A stretch of 44,232 nucleotides of DNA from Nitrospirota bacterium (GTDB lineage Bacteria; Nitrospirota; JACRHL01): NCBI GenBank assembly GCA_029881725.1, contig JAOUMB010000020.1:1-44232 (forward strand), written 5' to 3'. The position numbers were made by a program, and so were the translations under genes. The notes under the pieces were generated by a model. The model had not been told where the DNA came from. It did not search any database and was given only the letters and a program-made list of their open reading frames with translations. This document shows, piece after piece, positions 33,072 to 40,850 of this stretch. The first letter of the stretch is position 1; each line of letters opens with the position of its first letter.

Positions 33072-34388
33072 ATGAAGAACTACCTGCTCCGCATCCAGAA
33101 CTGGCTGATCGGCGACCCGAGCCGCACCCTGCGGGTGATGCTGCTCATCGGCCTGGGGGGCCTGCTGTACCTCGCCCTGCCCGATTCCGGCACCAAAAGC
33201 TACGGTGTTTCCGCCGGCTACAAGGAAACCGCCGCCCTGTTCTCCAGTTGGAGCCCCAAGGGATTCATCCAGGCTCAGGGCGCCCTTTATCCGCTGGTGC
33301 TGGCCATCGGCGCAGGGCTGGGCATGGCCCATTACGTGGCCGTGGGCCTGTTCAACATCATCGGCATTGGCGTGCTGGTATCACGCATGCACACGCGCGG
33401 CCTTTCCAGAATGGCCATGATCACCGGTGCCACCGCCGGGCTGCTGCTGTTCTCGCAAAAGAATCTGGGCTTCGCCACCGCGCGGCTGCCGGAATCCATC
33501 GCCTTGGGCGGCATGGCCCTGGTCGTCACCCTGCTGTTCGAGGCCTACGGTGGCAAACGCGATTTCAAGAAGCGCATGGGCTTCACCCTGGGCGCAATCT
33601 TCCTCGGCTACCACGTGAGCCCGGCCCTGTTGTTCGGCATGACGCTGCTGCTGCCCATGTGGGTCTGGGCATTGGCCGTGCGCTCCGGGGTGGCCGGAAC
33701 CCACAAGCTGGCCATCCACGCCGCCATCGGCACCCTGCTGGTGGTCGGCGGCATCGGCATGCTCAACGGCCAGCCACAAATGGTGGATAACATCAAGGAC
33801 GGCCAGACCCGCATCAGCACCTTTGCCCTGAGCAAAAAAGACGCCGGTGCCGTGCGCAAGCTGGCCAAGGAGCACGGGCGCGAACTGCCCGGCGCCATGC
33901 TTCAGTCGCAGCCGGGGCTGTTCGTCACTTACGGCTTTAAGCGCGTGGTTCCCGCCCTGTGGAACGGCTTTGTCAAAAACACCGGCAGCAGCGGCGTGTG
34001 CAGCCAGGGCCTCGGCCATCCGCGCGGCCTGCCGGGGTGGACCTGCTCGGTTACCGCCTGGGCTACCTATTTCGGCTATTCAATCATGTTCCTGGGCGGG
34101 CTGGCCGCCTGGGGGCTGCGCCGCAAGCTGGAGCAGGAAACCGCCGCCGTGCTGCTGCTGGCCGGAGGCTTCTGGGGCATCGCCGCCGCGTTCGGCTTCG
34201 GGGCCTTTACCAGCACCGGGCGTTATCTCTACTTCGCCCTGGCCTACGGCATGCTGGCCATGCCGCTCACGGCCCTGTTCTTCCGCCCGGTGTTCACCCG
34301 CCTGCGGCAGACCAACCCGTCCACCGCATGGAGCCTGCGCCCCCTCAAGGCCCTGATCCCCAAACGCAAAAAGAAACAACACGCCTAG
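33072..34388 (+). CDS. Polytopic membrane protein of unknown function (GT-C-like)
   Basis: The 438-residue protein has about nine or ten membrane segments (first LRVMLLIGLGGLLYLALP, last YFALAYGMLAMPLTALFF), one soluble stretch at about 240-325 (DNIKDGQTRISTFALSKKDAG) and a very basic end (PKRKKKQHA). The plan recalls GT-C glycosyltransferases, but no catalytic Asp or Glu motif is recognised in the first loop, so no enzyme activity is assigned. ATG 33072 follows AAGGGA; the longer frame from 33021 lacks a ribosome site. It stands alone between the porin terminator and a structured spacer. Confidence 0.6.
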   Translation: MKNYLLRIQNWLIGDPSRTLRVMLLIGLGGLLYLALPDSGTKSYGVSAGYKETAALFSSWSPKGFIQAQGALYPLVLAIGAGLGMAHYVAVGLFNIIGIGVLVSRMHTRGLSRMAMITGATAGLLLFSQKNLGFATARLPESIALGGMALVVTLLFEAYGGKRDFKKRMGFTLGAIFLGYHVSPALLFGMTLLLPMWVWALAVRSGVAGTHKLAIHAAIGTLLVVGGIGMLNGQPQMVDNIKDGQTRISTFALSKKDAGAVRKLAKEHGRELPGAMLQSQPGLFVTYGFKRVVPALWNGFVKNTGSSGVCSQGLGHPRGLPGWTCSVTAWATYFGYSIMFLGGLAAWGLRRKLEQETAAVLLLAGGFWGIAAAFGFGAFTSTGRYLYFALAYGMLAMPLTALFFRPVFTRLRQTNPSTAWSLRPLKALIPKRKKKQHA

Positions 34389-34453
34389 GTTCCGCGCACA
34401 CCGCGAAACAGGCGGCCTTTTTTGCAAAAAACCAAACAGTTATAAGCAACCCA

Positions 34454-34509
34454 CCCCCTGACGGGGGCCTCGGAATGCAGTTCGGTCCGGATCGGACCGG
34501 CTGCATTCC
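34454..34509. other. Tandem hairpins with a long palindrome
   Basis: A short hairpin (34454-34458 with 34463-34467) is followed by a near-perfect one: 34472-34480 pairs with 34501-34509, then 34483-34489 pairs with 34493-34499 around a GAT loop, with only a small bulge. There is no T run. It may be a REP-like element, an operator or an RNA processing signal. Confidence 0.6.
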
Positions 34510-34636
34510 CCCACCCCGGAGGCGGCCCCGCTTCACGCCTTCCGGAGGGAAGTGCGCCCACCGCCCCTTCAAACTGGTATGCTGATGCACAGGCGCTGCG
34601 GGGAGGCGGCGCGGGGACTCACAGGAGAGGGGATGC

Positions 34637-35200
34637 ATGACCGGCAAAAGGTGCCGCGCTGCGCCGTGTTTCGCCGTGATCCGGCTGGCAGGTCTGCTGC
34701 TCGCCGGGGCCGCGCTTCTGGCTGCTCCCGGATGCGGGGCGGCGACCAGCGGCGGGGGCGCTTCACCGCTGGTGTTTGCGGAGGTGAACCCGCAGGATCA
34801 GGCCGGCATGGTTTCCGCCATGTACGACGCACTCGACCGGGAGCGGGAATCCCGGCGGGCGGATCTGGTGGCGGAACTGACCCGCAACCGGATCGGAACC
34901 ACCATTGATGGCCCCTCGCAGGACCGCTTCGAGGGCATCGTAACCGGCTACCTGAGCGGCTATTATGCCGACATGGCGCTGCAAACGGCCCTCTGGTGGG
35001 ATCAATTTCCCGAACTCACCCGGCCCGCCGTGGTGGATCTATTTTTGACCCTGGGCCGCACGGACAGGGATTACCTGAGTGGCCTCACCGCTTCCTGGCT
35101 GCGCAGCTATGGCGACGGGAACATCGCTCGAAGCACCGACAGACTGCACGCCGCCACCGACGGCGCCGTGAACGACGCACTCCTTTTTCTCGGATTTTGA
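34637..35200 (+). CDS. Lipoprotein of unknown function
   Basis: The 187-residue precursor has a lipoprotein signal ending LLAAPGC. The mature part is mostly helical (PQDQAGMVSAMYDALDRERESRRADLVAELTRN, GYLSGYYADMALQTALWWDQFPEL) with no recognised family. The ribosome site AGGAGAGGGG precedes ATG 34637. It ends 7 bases before the Rho-like gene, so the two are almost certainly co-transcribed, a puzzling pairing of an envelope lipoprotein with an RNA translocase. Confidence 0.7.
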   Translation: MTGKRCRAAPCFAVIRLAGLLLAGAALLAAPGCGAATSGGGASPLVFAEVNPQDQAGMVSAMYDALDRERESRRADLVAELTRNRIGTTIDGPSQDRFEGIVTGYLSGYYADMALQTALWWDQFPELTRPAVVDLFLTLGRTDRDYLSGLTASWLRSYGDGNIARSTDRLHAATDGAVNDALLFLGF

Positions 35201-35207
35201 TTTTTCC

Positions 35208-36305
35208 ATGACCGAAACCGTTTCCGGCATCCTCTCCCTGACCAAAAAGGCCGGCGTGCTGCGCGACCCCAAGCGCTCCTACCGTCCCGACCCGTCCGAC
35301 CCGGTGGTGCCGCGTCCGTTGATCGACCGCTTCGGCCTGGTGGCGGGCGCCCGCGTGGAGGGAACCGCCACCTGGGGCCGAAACGGCGGTCAGGTGCAAA
35401 CCATCACCGCCATCTGCGGCCTGCCGCCGGAGGCGTTCAAAAAACGCACCCCCTACAACGATCTGGTGGCCATCTCCCCCAACCAGCGCTTCAATCTGGG
35501 TGCCGCGGGCAACATGTCCATGCGCGTGGTGGATCTGGTGGCCCCGGTGGGCATGGGCACGCGCGGCCTCATCGCCGCCCCTCCCAAGGCGGGCAAGACC
35601 GAGCTGCTGCAACAGATTGCCGAAGGCATCCGCGCCGGGCACCCGGATACGCGCATCATCGTGCTGCTGATCGACGAGCGCCCGGAGGAGGTGACCATGT
35701 TCCGCCGCCAGGTGGACGCGGAAGTGCTGTCCAGTTCCAGCGACCAGAGCCCCCGGGAGCACGTGGAACTGGCCGAACTGACCCTGGCCCACGTACGCAC
35801 GGAACTGGAATGCGGCCACCATGTGGTGGTGCTGGTGGACAGCCTGACCCGCATGGGCCGCGCCTTCAACCTGAAAGGTTCCGGCAGCGGACGCACCATG
35901 TCCGGCGGGGTGGACGCCGGGGCGCTGGAGGTTCCGCGCCGCTTTTTCGGTCTGGCGCGCAACGTGGAAAACGGCGGCTCGGTAACCATCATCGCCACCG
36001 CCCTCATCGACACCGGCAGCCGCATGGACGATCTGATCTTCGAGGAGTTCAAGGGCACCGGCAACAGCGAACTGGTGCTCGACCGCAAGCTGGCCGAGGC
36101 CCGCATCTTCCCGGCCATCGACATCGCCGCCAGCGGCACTCGCCGCGAGGAAGAGCTGTTCTCCCCCGAAAACGCCCAACGGGTTTCCGCCGTGCACAAG
36201 GCGCTGGCCGGACGCCGCCCGGAGGAGGCGGTCCGTTCCCTGCTCGCCGCGCTGGAAAAACACCCCGATAACGAAGCCTTTCTGGCCTCCGTGCCCCTGG
36301 CCTGA
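35208..36305 (+). CDS. N-terminally truncated, divergent Rho paralogue
   Basis: The 365-residue protein keeps the complete Rho ATPase core: Walker A APPKAGKT (124-131), catalytic E157 in LIDERPEEVTMFRR, Walker B VVVLVD (206-211), Q-loop DSLTRMGRAFN, R-loop GSGRTMSGGVDAGAL, and FEEFKGTGNSELVLDRK with SGTRREEEL (arginine finger). It lacks the usual N-terminal helical domain of about 47 residues, and the OB-fold RNA motif of ordinary Rho (GFGFLR type) is replaced by KAGVLRDPKRSYRPDP without the stacking aromatics. The R-loop lysine is Arg. It is probably a second Rho with altered RNA loading; the housekeeping rho is expected elsewhere. No ribosome site precedes ATG 35208, so it probably depends on coupling to the lipoprotein gene. 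Confidence 0.8.
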   Translation: MTETVSGILSLTKKAGVLRDPKRSYRPDPSDPVVPRPLIDRFGLVAGARVEGTATWGRNGGQVQTITAICGLPPEAFKKRTPYNDLVAISPNQRFNLGAAGNMSMRVVDLVAPVGMGTRGLIAAPPKAGKTELLQQIAEGIRAGHPDTRIIVLLIDERPEEVTMFRRQVDAEVLSSSSDQSPREHVELAELTLAHVRTELECGHHVVVLVDSLTRMGRAFNLKGSGSGRTMSGGVDAGALEVPRRFFGLARNVENGGSVTIIATALIDTGSRMDDLIFEEFKGTGNSELVLDRKLAEARIFPAIDIAASGTRREEELFSPENAQRVSAVHKALAGRRPEEAVRSLLAALEKHPDNEAFLASVPLA

Positions 36306-36525
36306 GCCACCCGTCCCATCCCCTCCCGGAAGACGCCTCCATGTACCCCCCATGGGGACTACGGCTTCTTATTTTCTGTTCCCGTTTTAGTTAACGAGCC
36401 CCTTTCCCGATAAGAGTGGATCGGACACGGTGCGGGGAATGCCGTGAATCGAATGGAAAGACAGGAATTCTGCATCCAACGGGTGCGCCGGACCTAACGG
36501 CGTACCGTCATCAGGGGTTTTCCAG

Positions 36526-38559
36526 TTGGCCGCAACACCCCACATATCCGCCCGCTGGCGCATCCCGCTGCTGGCCGTCACGCTGACTGCGGTGGTGGTG
36601 ACGGGCATGATCTATGTGGTTACCACCAGCACCCGCACCTACACGGTGCACCTGCCACTGGTGAACGCATCCATGACCGCCCGCGTGGAGGCCACTGAGG
36701 CGCATCTGGCACTGGACGAGTTGGCCACCGGCCGCTACGGCAAGGACACCGAGGCCGAACTGTGGGCCCGCCTGGCCAGCGCCGAGTGGCACCTGCGCGC
36801 CATGCGCGACGGGGCCAGCGGCAGCAGCCGCGATGACGGCCACGCGCACGACAACGACTATGAAGCCGGGTGGAATTACATCCCCCTCGACGACCGGGAA
36901 CTGGACACCAACCTGGGATTGGCCCTGCGCCGCCTGGACACCCTGCGCACCAACCTGGCCACCGATCTGCCGGACATCATCCGGAGCGGTCTGGGACCAG
37001 GTGCCAATCAGGCCATCGAAGGCCAGTTTCATGCCTACATGATCAGCGTGGACCGCATGGACGAGCGGTTGCACACCATGCTTGCGGATCAGTTCCGCGC
37101 CACCAACCGCACGCAGGGCATGCTGATCGCCGGCACCACCCTGCTGGGGCTGATCGCCGCGCTGCTGCTGTTCCGCTTCGACACCGAACGGGAACGCGCC
37201 ACCCAACGTGCCCGCGCCAACGACCGGCAGTTGATCAACGTGGTGCTGAACGGCATCGGCGAGGGGGTGGTGGCCTTCGACATGCGCGGCCAAATTACCA
37301 CCATGAACCGCGCCGCCCAAAGCTACATGTGCGCCGAGCACCCCGAAGACGATCGGAAGTTCGTGACGGATCTGTGCATGGGGCCGTGTGGCGGCGGCCG
37401 CCTGGACCCGGCGGACCTTCTTTCCCGTATCCACGCAGCCGGAGGACCGGTGGGCCTGGAGGAGGTCCGGATTCAGTGCAAGCACAGCGAACCGCGCTAT
37501 CTGGCGGTGATCGTATCCCCCCTGCGGGACGAAACCGGCGCCCTTTCCGGCGGCGTGATCAGCATCCGTGACGTGACCGAAAGCAAACGCATGGAACAGG
37601 CCCTGCTGGCCAGTGAAGCCCGCCACGAGCAGGCCCAGCGCATCGCCGGGCTGGGGCACTGGGACTGGAACATCACCACCGGAACACTGATGTGGTCCAA
37701 CGAAATTTACAGCATCCTCGGTCTGGATCCGGTGGAAACCGCCCCCGACTACGAGCTGTTCACGCAGATGATCCATCCGGACGACCGGGCCATGGTGCAG
37801 GAGGCGGTGCGCGCCGCCGTGGAGGATGGCGCGCCGTATCACGCAGAACACCGCGTGGTGCGCCCGGACGGTTCCGTGCGCACCGTGCTGGAACAGGGCG
37901 AGGCGAGTGTGGACCGTGTCACCGGCTTGCCGGTGCACATGATGGGCACCACCCTGGACATCACCGAACGCAAGGAACTGGAACGCAAGCTGGAGGAGTT
38001 GGCCATCACCGACGGCCTCACCGGCCTGTTCAACCGGCGCCACTTCGACATCCGGCTGGACGAGGAATTCCGCCGTGCGGTCACCTATTACGACCTGCCG
38101 GTCTCCCTGCTGATGATCGATGTGGACCACTTCAAACAGCTCAACGACACCCACGGCCATCAGGCCGGGGACGCCTGGCTGAAAGCGCTGGCCGACCTGT
38201 TGCGGCGCTCGGTGCGTACCGTGGATCTGGTGGCCCGCTACGGCGGTGAGGAGATTGCCGTGATCCTGCCGCAAACCCCCGGCAAACAGGCCATGATCAT
38301 GGCCGAGCGCATCCGCAAGGGGGCCGAAAGATTGCGCGTGGAGTGGAACGGCACCCAGGTGCATACCACTGTCTCCATCGGTCTGGCCGACCCCCGTGAA
38401 CTGGAATTGCCCGCCTGTGAGATGCTGCTGGAGGCCGCCGACCGGGCCCTGTATCAGGCCAAGCAGACCGGGCGCAATCAGGTGGTACGCGCCCATTCCC
38501 AGCAGATTCCGGAAAACCGGAAAAAGACCAACACCCGCTGGATCAGCGATCCGGTCTAG
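36526..38559 (+). CDS. Membrane sensor diguanylate cyclase (PAS-PAS-GGDEF)
   Basis: The 677-residue protein has two membrane segments (about 13-33 and 204-224) around a periplasmic helical sensor domain. PAS 1 (about 235-350) and PAS 2 (about 365-490, GLGHWDWNITTGTLMWSNEIYSILGL) follow, then a GGDEF domain. The active-site loop is GGEEI (573-577) and the inhibitory RxxD is RTVD (564-567), so it should make c-di-GMP and be product-inhibited. The start is TTG 36526 with AGGGG 9 bases upstream; no ATG or GTG is available before the first membrane segment. The stop overlaps the convergent membrane-protein gene by 17 bases. PAS 1 carries CMGPCGGG, a possible redox or metal-sensitive cysteine pair. 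Confidence 0.9.
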   Translation: MAATPHISARWRIPLLAVTLTAVVVTGMIYVVTTSTRTYTVHLPLVNASMTARVEATEAHLALDELATGRYGKDTEAELWARLASAEWHLRAMRDGASGSSRDDGHAHDNDYEAGWNYIPLDDRELDTNLGLALRRLDTLRTNLATDLPDIIRSGLGPGANQAIEGQFHAYMISVDRMDERLHTMLADQFRATNRTQGMLIAGTTLLGLIAALLLFRFDTERERATQRARANDRQLINVVLNGIGEGVVAFDMRGQITTMNRAAQSYMCAEHPEDDRKFVTDLCMGPCGGGRLDPADLLSRIHAAGGPVGLEEVRIQCKHSEPRYLAVIVSPLRDETGALSGGVISIRDVTESKRMEQALLASEARHEQAQRIAGLGHWDWNITTGTLMWSNEIYSILGLDPVETAPDYELFTQMIHPDDRAMVQEAVRAAVEDGAPYHAEHRVVRPDGSVRTVLEQGEASVDRVTGLPVHMMGTTLDITERKELERKLEELAITDGLTGLFNRRHFDIRLDEEFRRAVTYYDLPVSLLMIDVDHFKQLNDTHGHQAGDAWLKALADLLRRSVRTVDLVARYGGEEIAVILPQTPGKQAMIMAERIRKGAERLRVEWNGTQVHTTVSIGLADPRELELPACEMLLEAADRALYQAKQTGRNQVVRAHSQQIPENRKKTNTRWISDPV

Positions 38560-40129
38560 TTCCCCCGTCGGCCATTCCCTCCGACCGCACCCGGTAAACC
38601 CCTCCGGAACGATCCTGAAAGCGCACCATCGGCTGCAAGGGGATGCGGGCCGCAAGGTTGGGCAGATCCGCCAGTTGGCTGCGCCAGTGGTTGCTGAACC
38701 ACACCAGATGAACCACCTCTCCCCGCTCCAGCACCTGCCGCAATTCCTGCTCAAAGCGCGTCCGGGCCACCGGCGACTGCCACTGGTCCGCGGGCGGCGT
38801 GGAACGGGCAGGCCGTCCGGCCAGCAGATACACCAGGTCCGGATTGTTGGAAAACACCACCCCCTCCAGGGGGCGCTCCCGCAGGAAATGGGCCAGGTGC
38901 ATCCGTTGCCAGGTGGAGGTGGTGTAACCACCCACCCCCTCGTGATAGGCGAACACCCCCATCCCCACCGTCTTGGTGAGCGGATAGCAGAGCAGCCACA
39001 GGCACGCCAGCACCGGCAACCCCACGGTCACCACCCGCTCGGTCAGCGGGGAGCTGCCGGGCTCCAGCCGCAGCCGGGACAGGCCCCACACCGCCATCAT
39101 CACCAGCGGCGCGTGCAGGGGCAGCAGAAAACGGGGCTCGATGCCGCCCCCGCCCAGCACGGTGCGCACCAGCAACAAAAACCCGGCATAGATTCCTACA
39201 AAGGCCACCCACGGAACCAGTTCGCCGGGCAATCGCAAACGCTCCCGACGCCACCCGTCCCGGACCGCCCACAGGGCGATTCCCATCCCGGCCAGCAGCG
39301 CAATTCGCGCCACCAGAGGCAACACACCCGGCACGCCGGACGGCGGCCACACCCACTCCAGCCCCACCCCGGCCATGGCTCCCAGGTTGTCCGCCAGGGT
39401 GGCCGACCCCTGCCCCCGCTGCCCCATCAGGGTGCCGGTCAACATCTGGTTGCGGACCATCCACAGGGTGGCGGGCAGGGACGCCACCGCACCATACGCC
39501 AGCACGTCGCGAATCTTCACCGGCAGGCGCGCGCCGGGGCGGGTAAGCAGCAGGGCCACCCCGGTGAGCAGCAGGGCCACTCCCGCATAGCGGGTGGCAA
39601 AGGCCAGTGCGGAAAACCCCGCGAAGGCCGCCAAAGTGACCGGCGCGGGCGAGCGCAGGTAGCGCTGGGCACAGATCAGGGCCAGCAGCGCCAGCAGCAC
39701 GAACACGGCCTCCGACAACACATACCCGGCCAGCAGCAGCAGGTCGGAAGCAGCCACCGCCACCACCCCCAACACCACCCACAGAGGTTGACGCACATGG
39801 CCGCGCAGCCACCACCCCACGGTGAGCAGAATCAGTCCGAAGGCCCCCGCGCCCACCAGCCGGGCGGCGGTAAGCGGCTCCAGGCCGAACAGGGACAGGA
39901 GCGCCAGCAGCATCGGATAGAGGGGCGGCCACAGGGTGAGCGGGTCACCCGAGAAGCCGGTGATGCCGCCGCCGGTGACCAGATTGCGGGCGGCGGCCAG
40001 GTAGTTCACCCCGTCCGGCGTCACCGCCGGCCCATACCGGGCGGTGAGCGGCAGCAGGCTCAAGGCGCCGGCCAGCGCCAGCAGAACGGTCGCCATGGCG
40101 GTCCCCTGGTGCGCTGTGGGACGGAACAT
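38543..40129 (-). CDS. GT39-like integral membrane glycosyltransferase candidate
   Basis: The 528-residue protein has about ten or eleven membrane segments. The first periplasmic loop, TPDGVNYLAAARNLVTGGG followed by WPPLYPMLLALL, resembles the ArnT/PMT-type (GT39) catalytic loop with an acidic residue and a PPLYP motif. The C-terminal 130 residues form a soluble domain (VVFSNNPDLVYLLAGRPA). These enzymes move sugars from polyprenyl carriers to lipids or proteins; the acceptor is unknown. ATG 40129 was chosen because a sigma-70 promoter would start about 60 bases upstream; a GTG at 40183 would leave almost no leader. Confidence 0.7.
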   Translation of the reverse strand: MFRPTAHQGTAMATVLLALAGALSLLPLTARYGPAVTPDGVNYLAAARNLVTGGGITGFSGDPLTLWPPLYPMLLALLSLFGLEPLTAARLVGAGAFGLILLTVGWWLRGHVRQPLWVVLGVVAVAASDLLLLAGYVLSEAVFVLLALLALICAQRYLRSPAPVTLAAFAGFSALAFATRYAGVALLLTGVALLLTRPGARLPVKIRDVLAYGAVASLPATLWMVRNQMLTGTLMGQRGQGSATLADNLGAMAGVGLEWVWPPSGVPGVLPLVARIALLAGMGIALWAVRDGWRRERLRLPGELVPWVAFVGIYAGFLLLVRTVLGGGGIEPRFLLPLHAPLVMMAVWGLSRLRLEPGSSPLTERVVTVGLPVLACLWLLCYPLTKTVGMGVFAYHEGVGGYTTSTWQRMHLAHFLRERPLEGVVFSNNPDLVYLLAGRPARSTPPADQWQSPVARTRFEQELRQVLERGEVVHLVWFSNHWRSQLADLPNLAARIPLQPMVRFQDRSGGVYRVRSEGMADGGTRPDR

Positions 40130-40195
40130 CCGGATCTCCCGAAAAAAACGACATCGGTGTGCCTCCCCACCGAGACGGCTCACACCCGCGCGAGG

Positions 40196-40224
40196 ACCCT
40201 AGGATATACCGATGGAGGTGTCAA
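40196..40224 (-). promoter_or_regulatory. Sigma-70 promoter for the GT39-like gene
   Basis: On the minus strand TTGACA (40219-40224) and TAGGGT (40196-40201) are separated by 17 bases. The -35 is perfect and the -10 is weak. Confidence 0.5.
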
Positions 40225-40259
40225 CCGCGGCGGTGAACCGCCGGACGGAGCAGGTGGGG

Positions 40260-40700
40260 CTAGCGGGTAACGCCGGGCTGAATGCTCACCTGACCCAATT
40301 GCCGTGCCAGGTTCAGCGTATCCCCCACCACCCACACGTCCACCATGCGGCCGTTCTCGAAGCGGTGAATGGCGATTCCCGGATAGGCCACCCGCTCCCC
40401 GTCCCCCGGCACCTCGAACAGGGTGCCCTGGTGGGTGCCGGAAAAGGTGATGCGCGTCACCACCCGGTCGCCGTCGTGAATCACCTCCTCGATGCGTACG
40501 GCAAAGTCGGGAATCGCCCCCTGCACGGTGCGCACGTAACCGGAAACCCCGTCGTGGCCGGAGGCGGTCAGCCCCAAGGAGCCGCGAAAGGTGATTTCGG
40601 GAGACAGCAATTCAGCCAGTAGGGCTTCGTTGTCCACCGCCCACACCTCACGCCAGAAGCGCTGCACCAGATCGGGATAACGGTCGGAAGTTTCGGTCAT
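40260..40700 (-). CDS. SnoaL/NTF2-like protein
   Basis: The 146-residue protein has the NTF2-like cone fold seen in SnoaL-type polyketide cyclases and ester cyclases: VQRFWREVWAVDN, YVRTVQGAIPDFAVRIEEVIHDGDRVVTRITFSGTHQG and AIHRFENGRMVDVWVVGDTLNLARQLG. Many members are of unknown function, and no polyketide genes are nearby, so a general small-molecule role is as far as the evidence goes. It is divergent from the P-type ATPase gene, with 150 bases between them. Confidence 0.8.
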   Translation of the reverse strand: MTETSDRYPDLVQRFWREVWAVDNEALLAELLSPEITFRGSLGLTASGHDGVSGYVRTVQGAIPDFAVRIEEVIHDGDRVVTRITFSGTHQGTLFEVPGDGERVAYPGIAIHRFENGRMVDVWVVGDTLNLARQLGQVSIQPGVTR

Positions 40701-40850
40701 GCGGGAGGCGCCTCACTGGATGGAACGACGTCCCCGGAGGACGGTCGCATATGCCACCATATTGCCACAGGTTTTTGCTTCCGGGCCAGCGTCATGTGCC
40801 CCTTGCGATCGTTCCCCCTCCGGTGGCACGCTGAAGATGGGGAGATCACC

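Noticed and set aside
36511-38931. An 806-residue minus-strand frame opposite the diguanylate cyclase
   Set aside because: Composition is low-complexity and the frame crosses two genuine convergent genes.
40752-40767. A fourth sigma-54-like match (TGGCAATATGGTGGCA, minus strand) before the SnoaL-like gene
   Set aside because: The spacing is right, but the -12 box is TGGC rather than TTGC and the sequence is just a repeated TGGCA. I do not count it with the other three.
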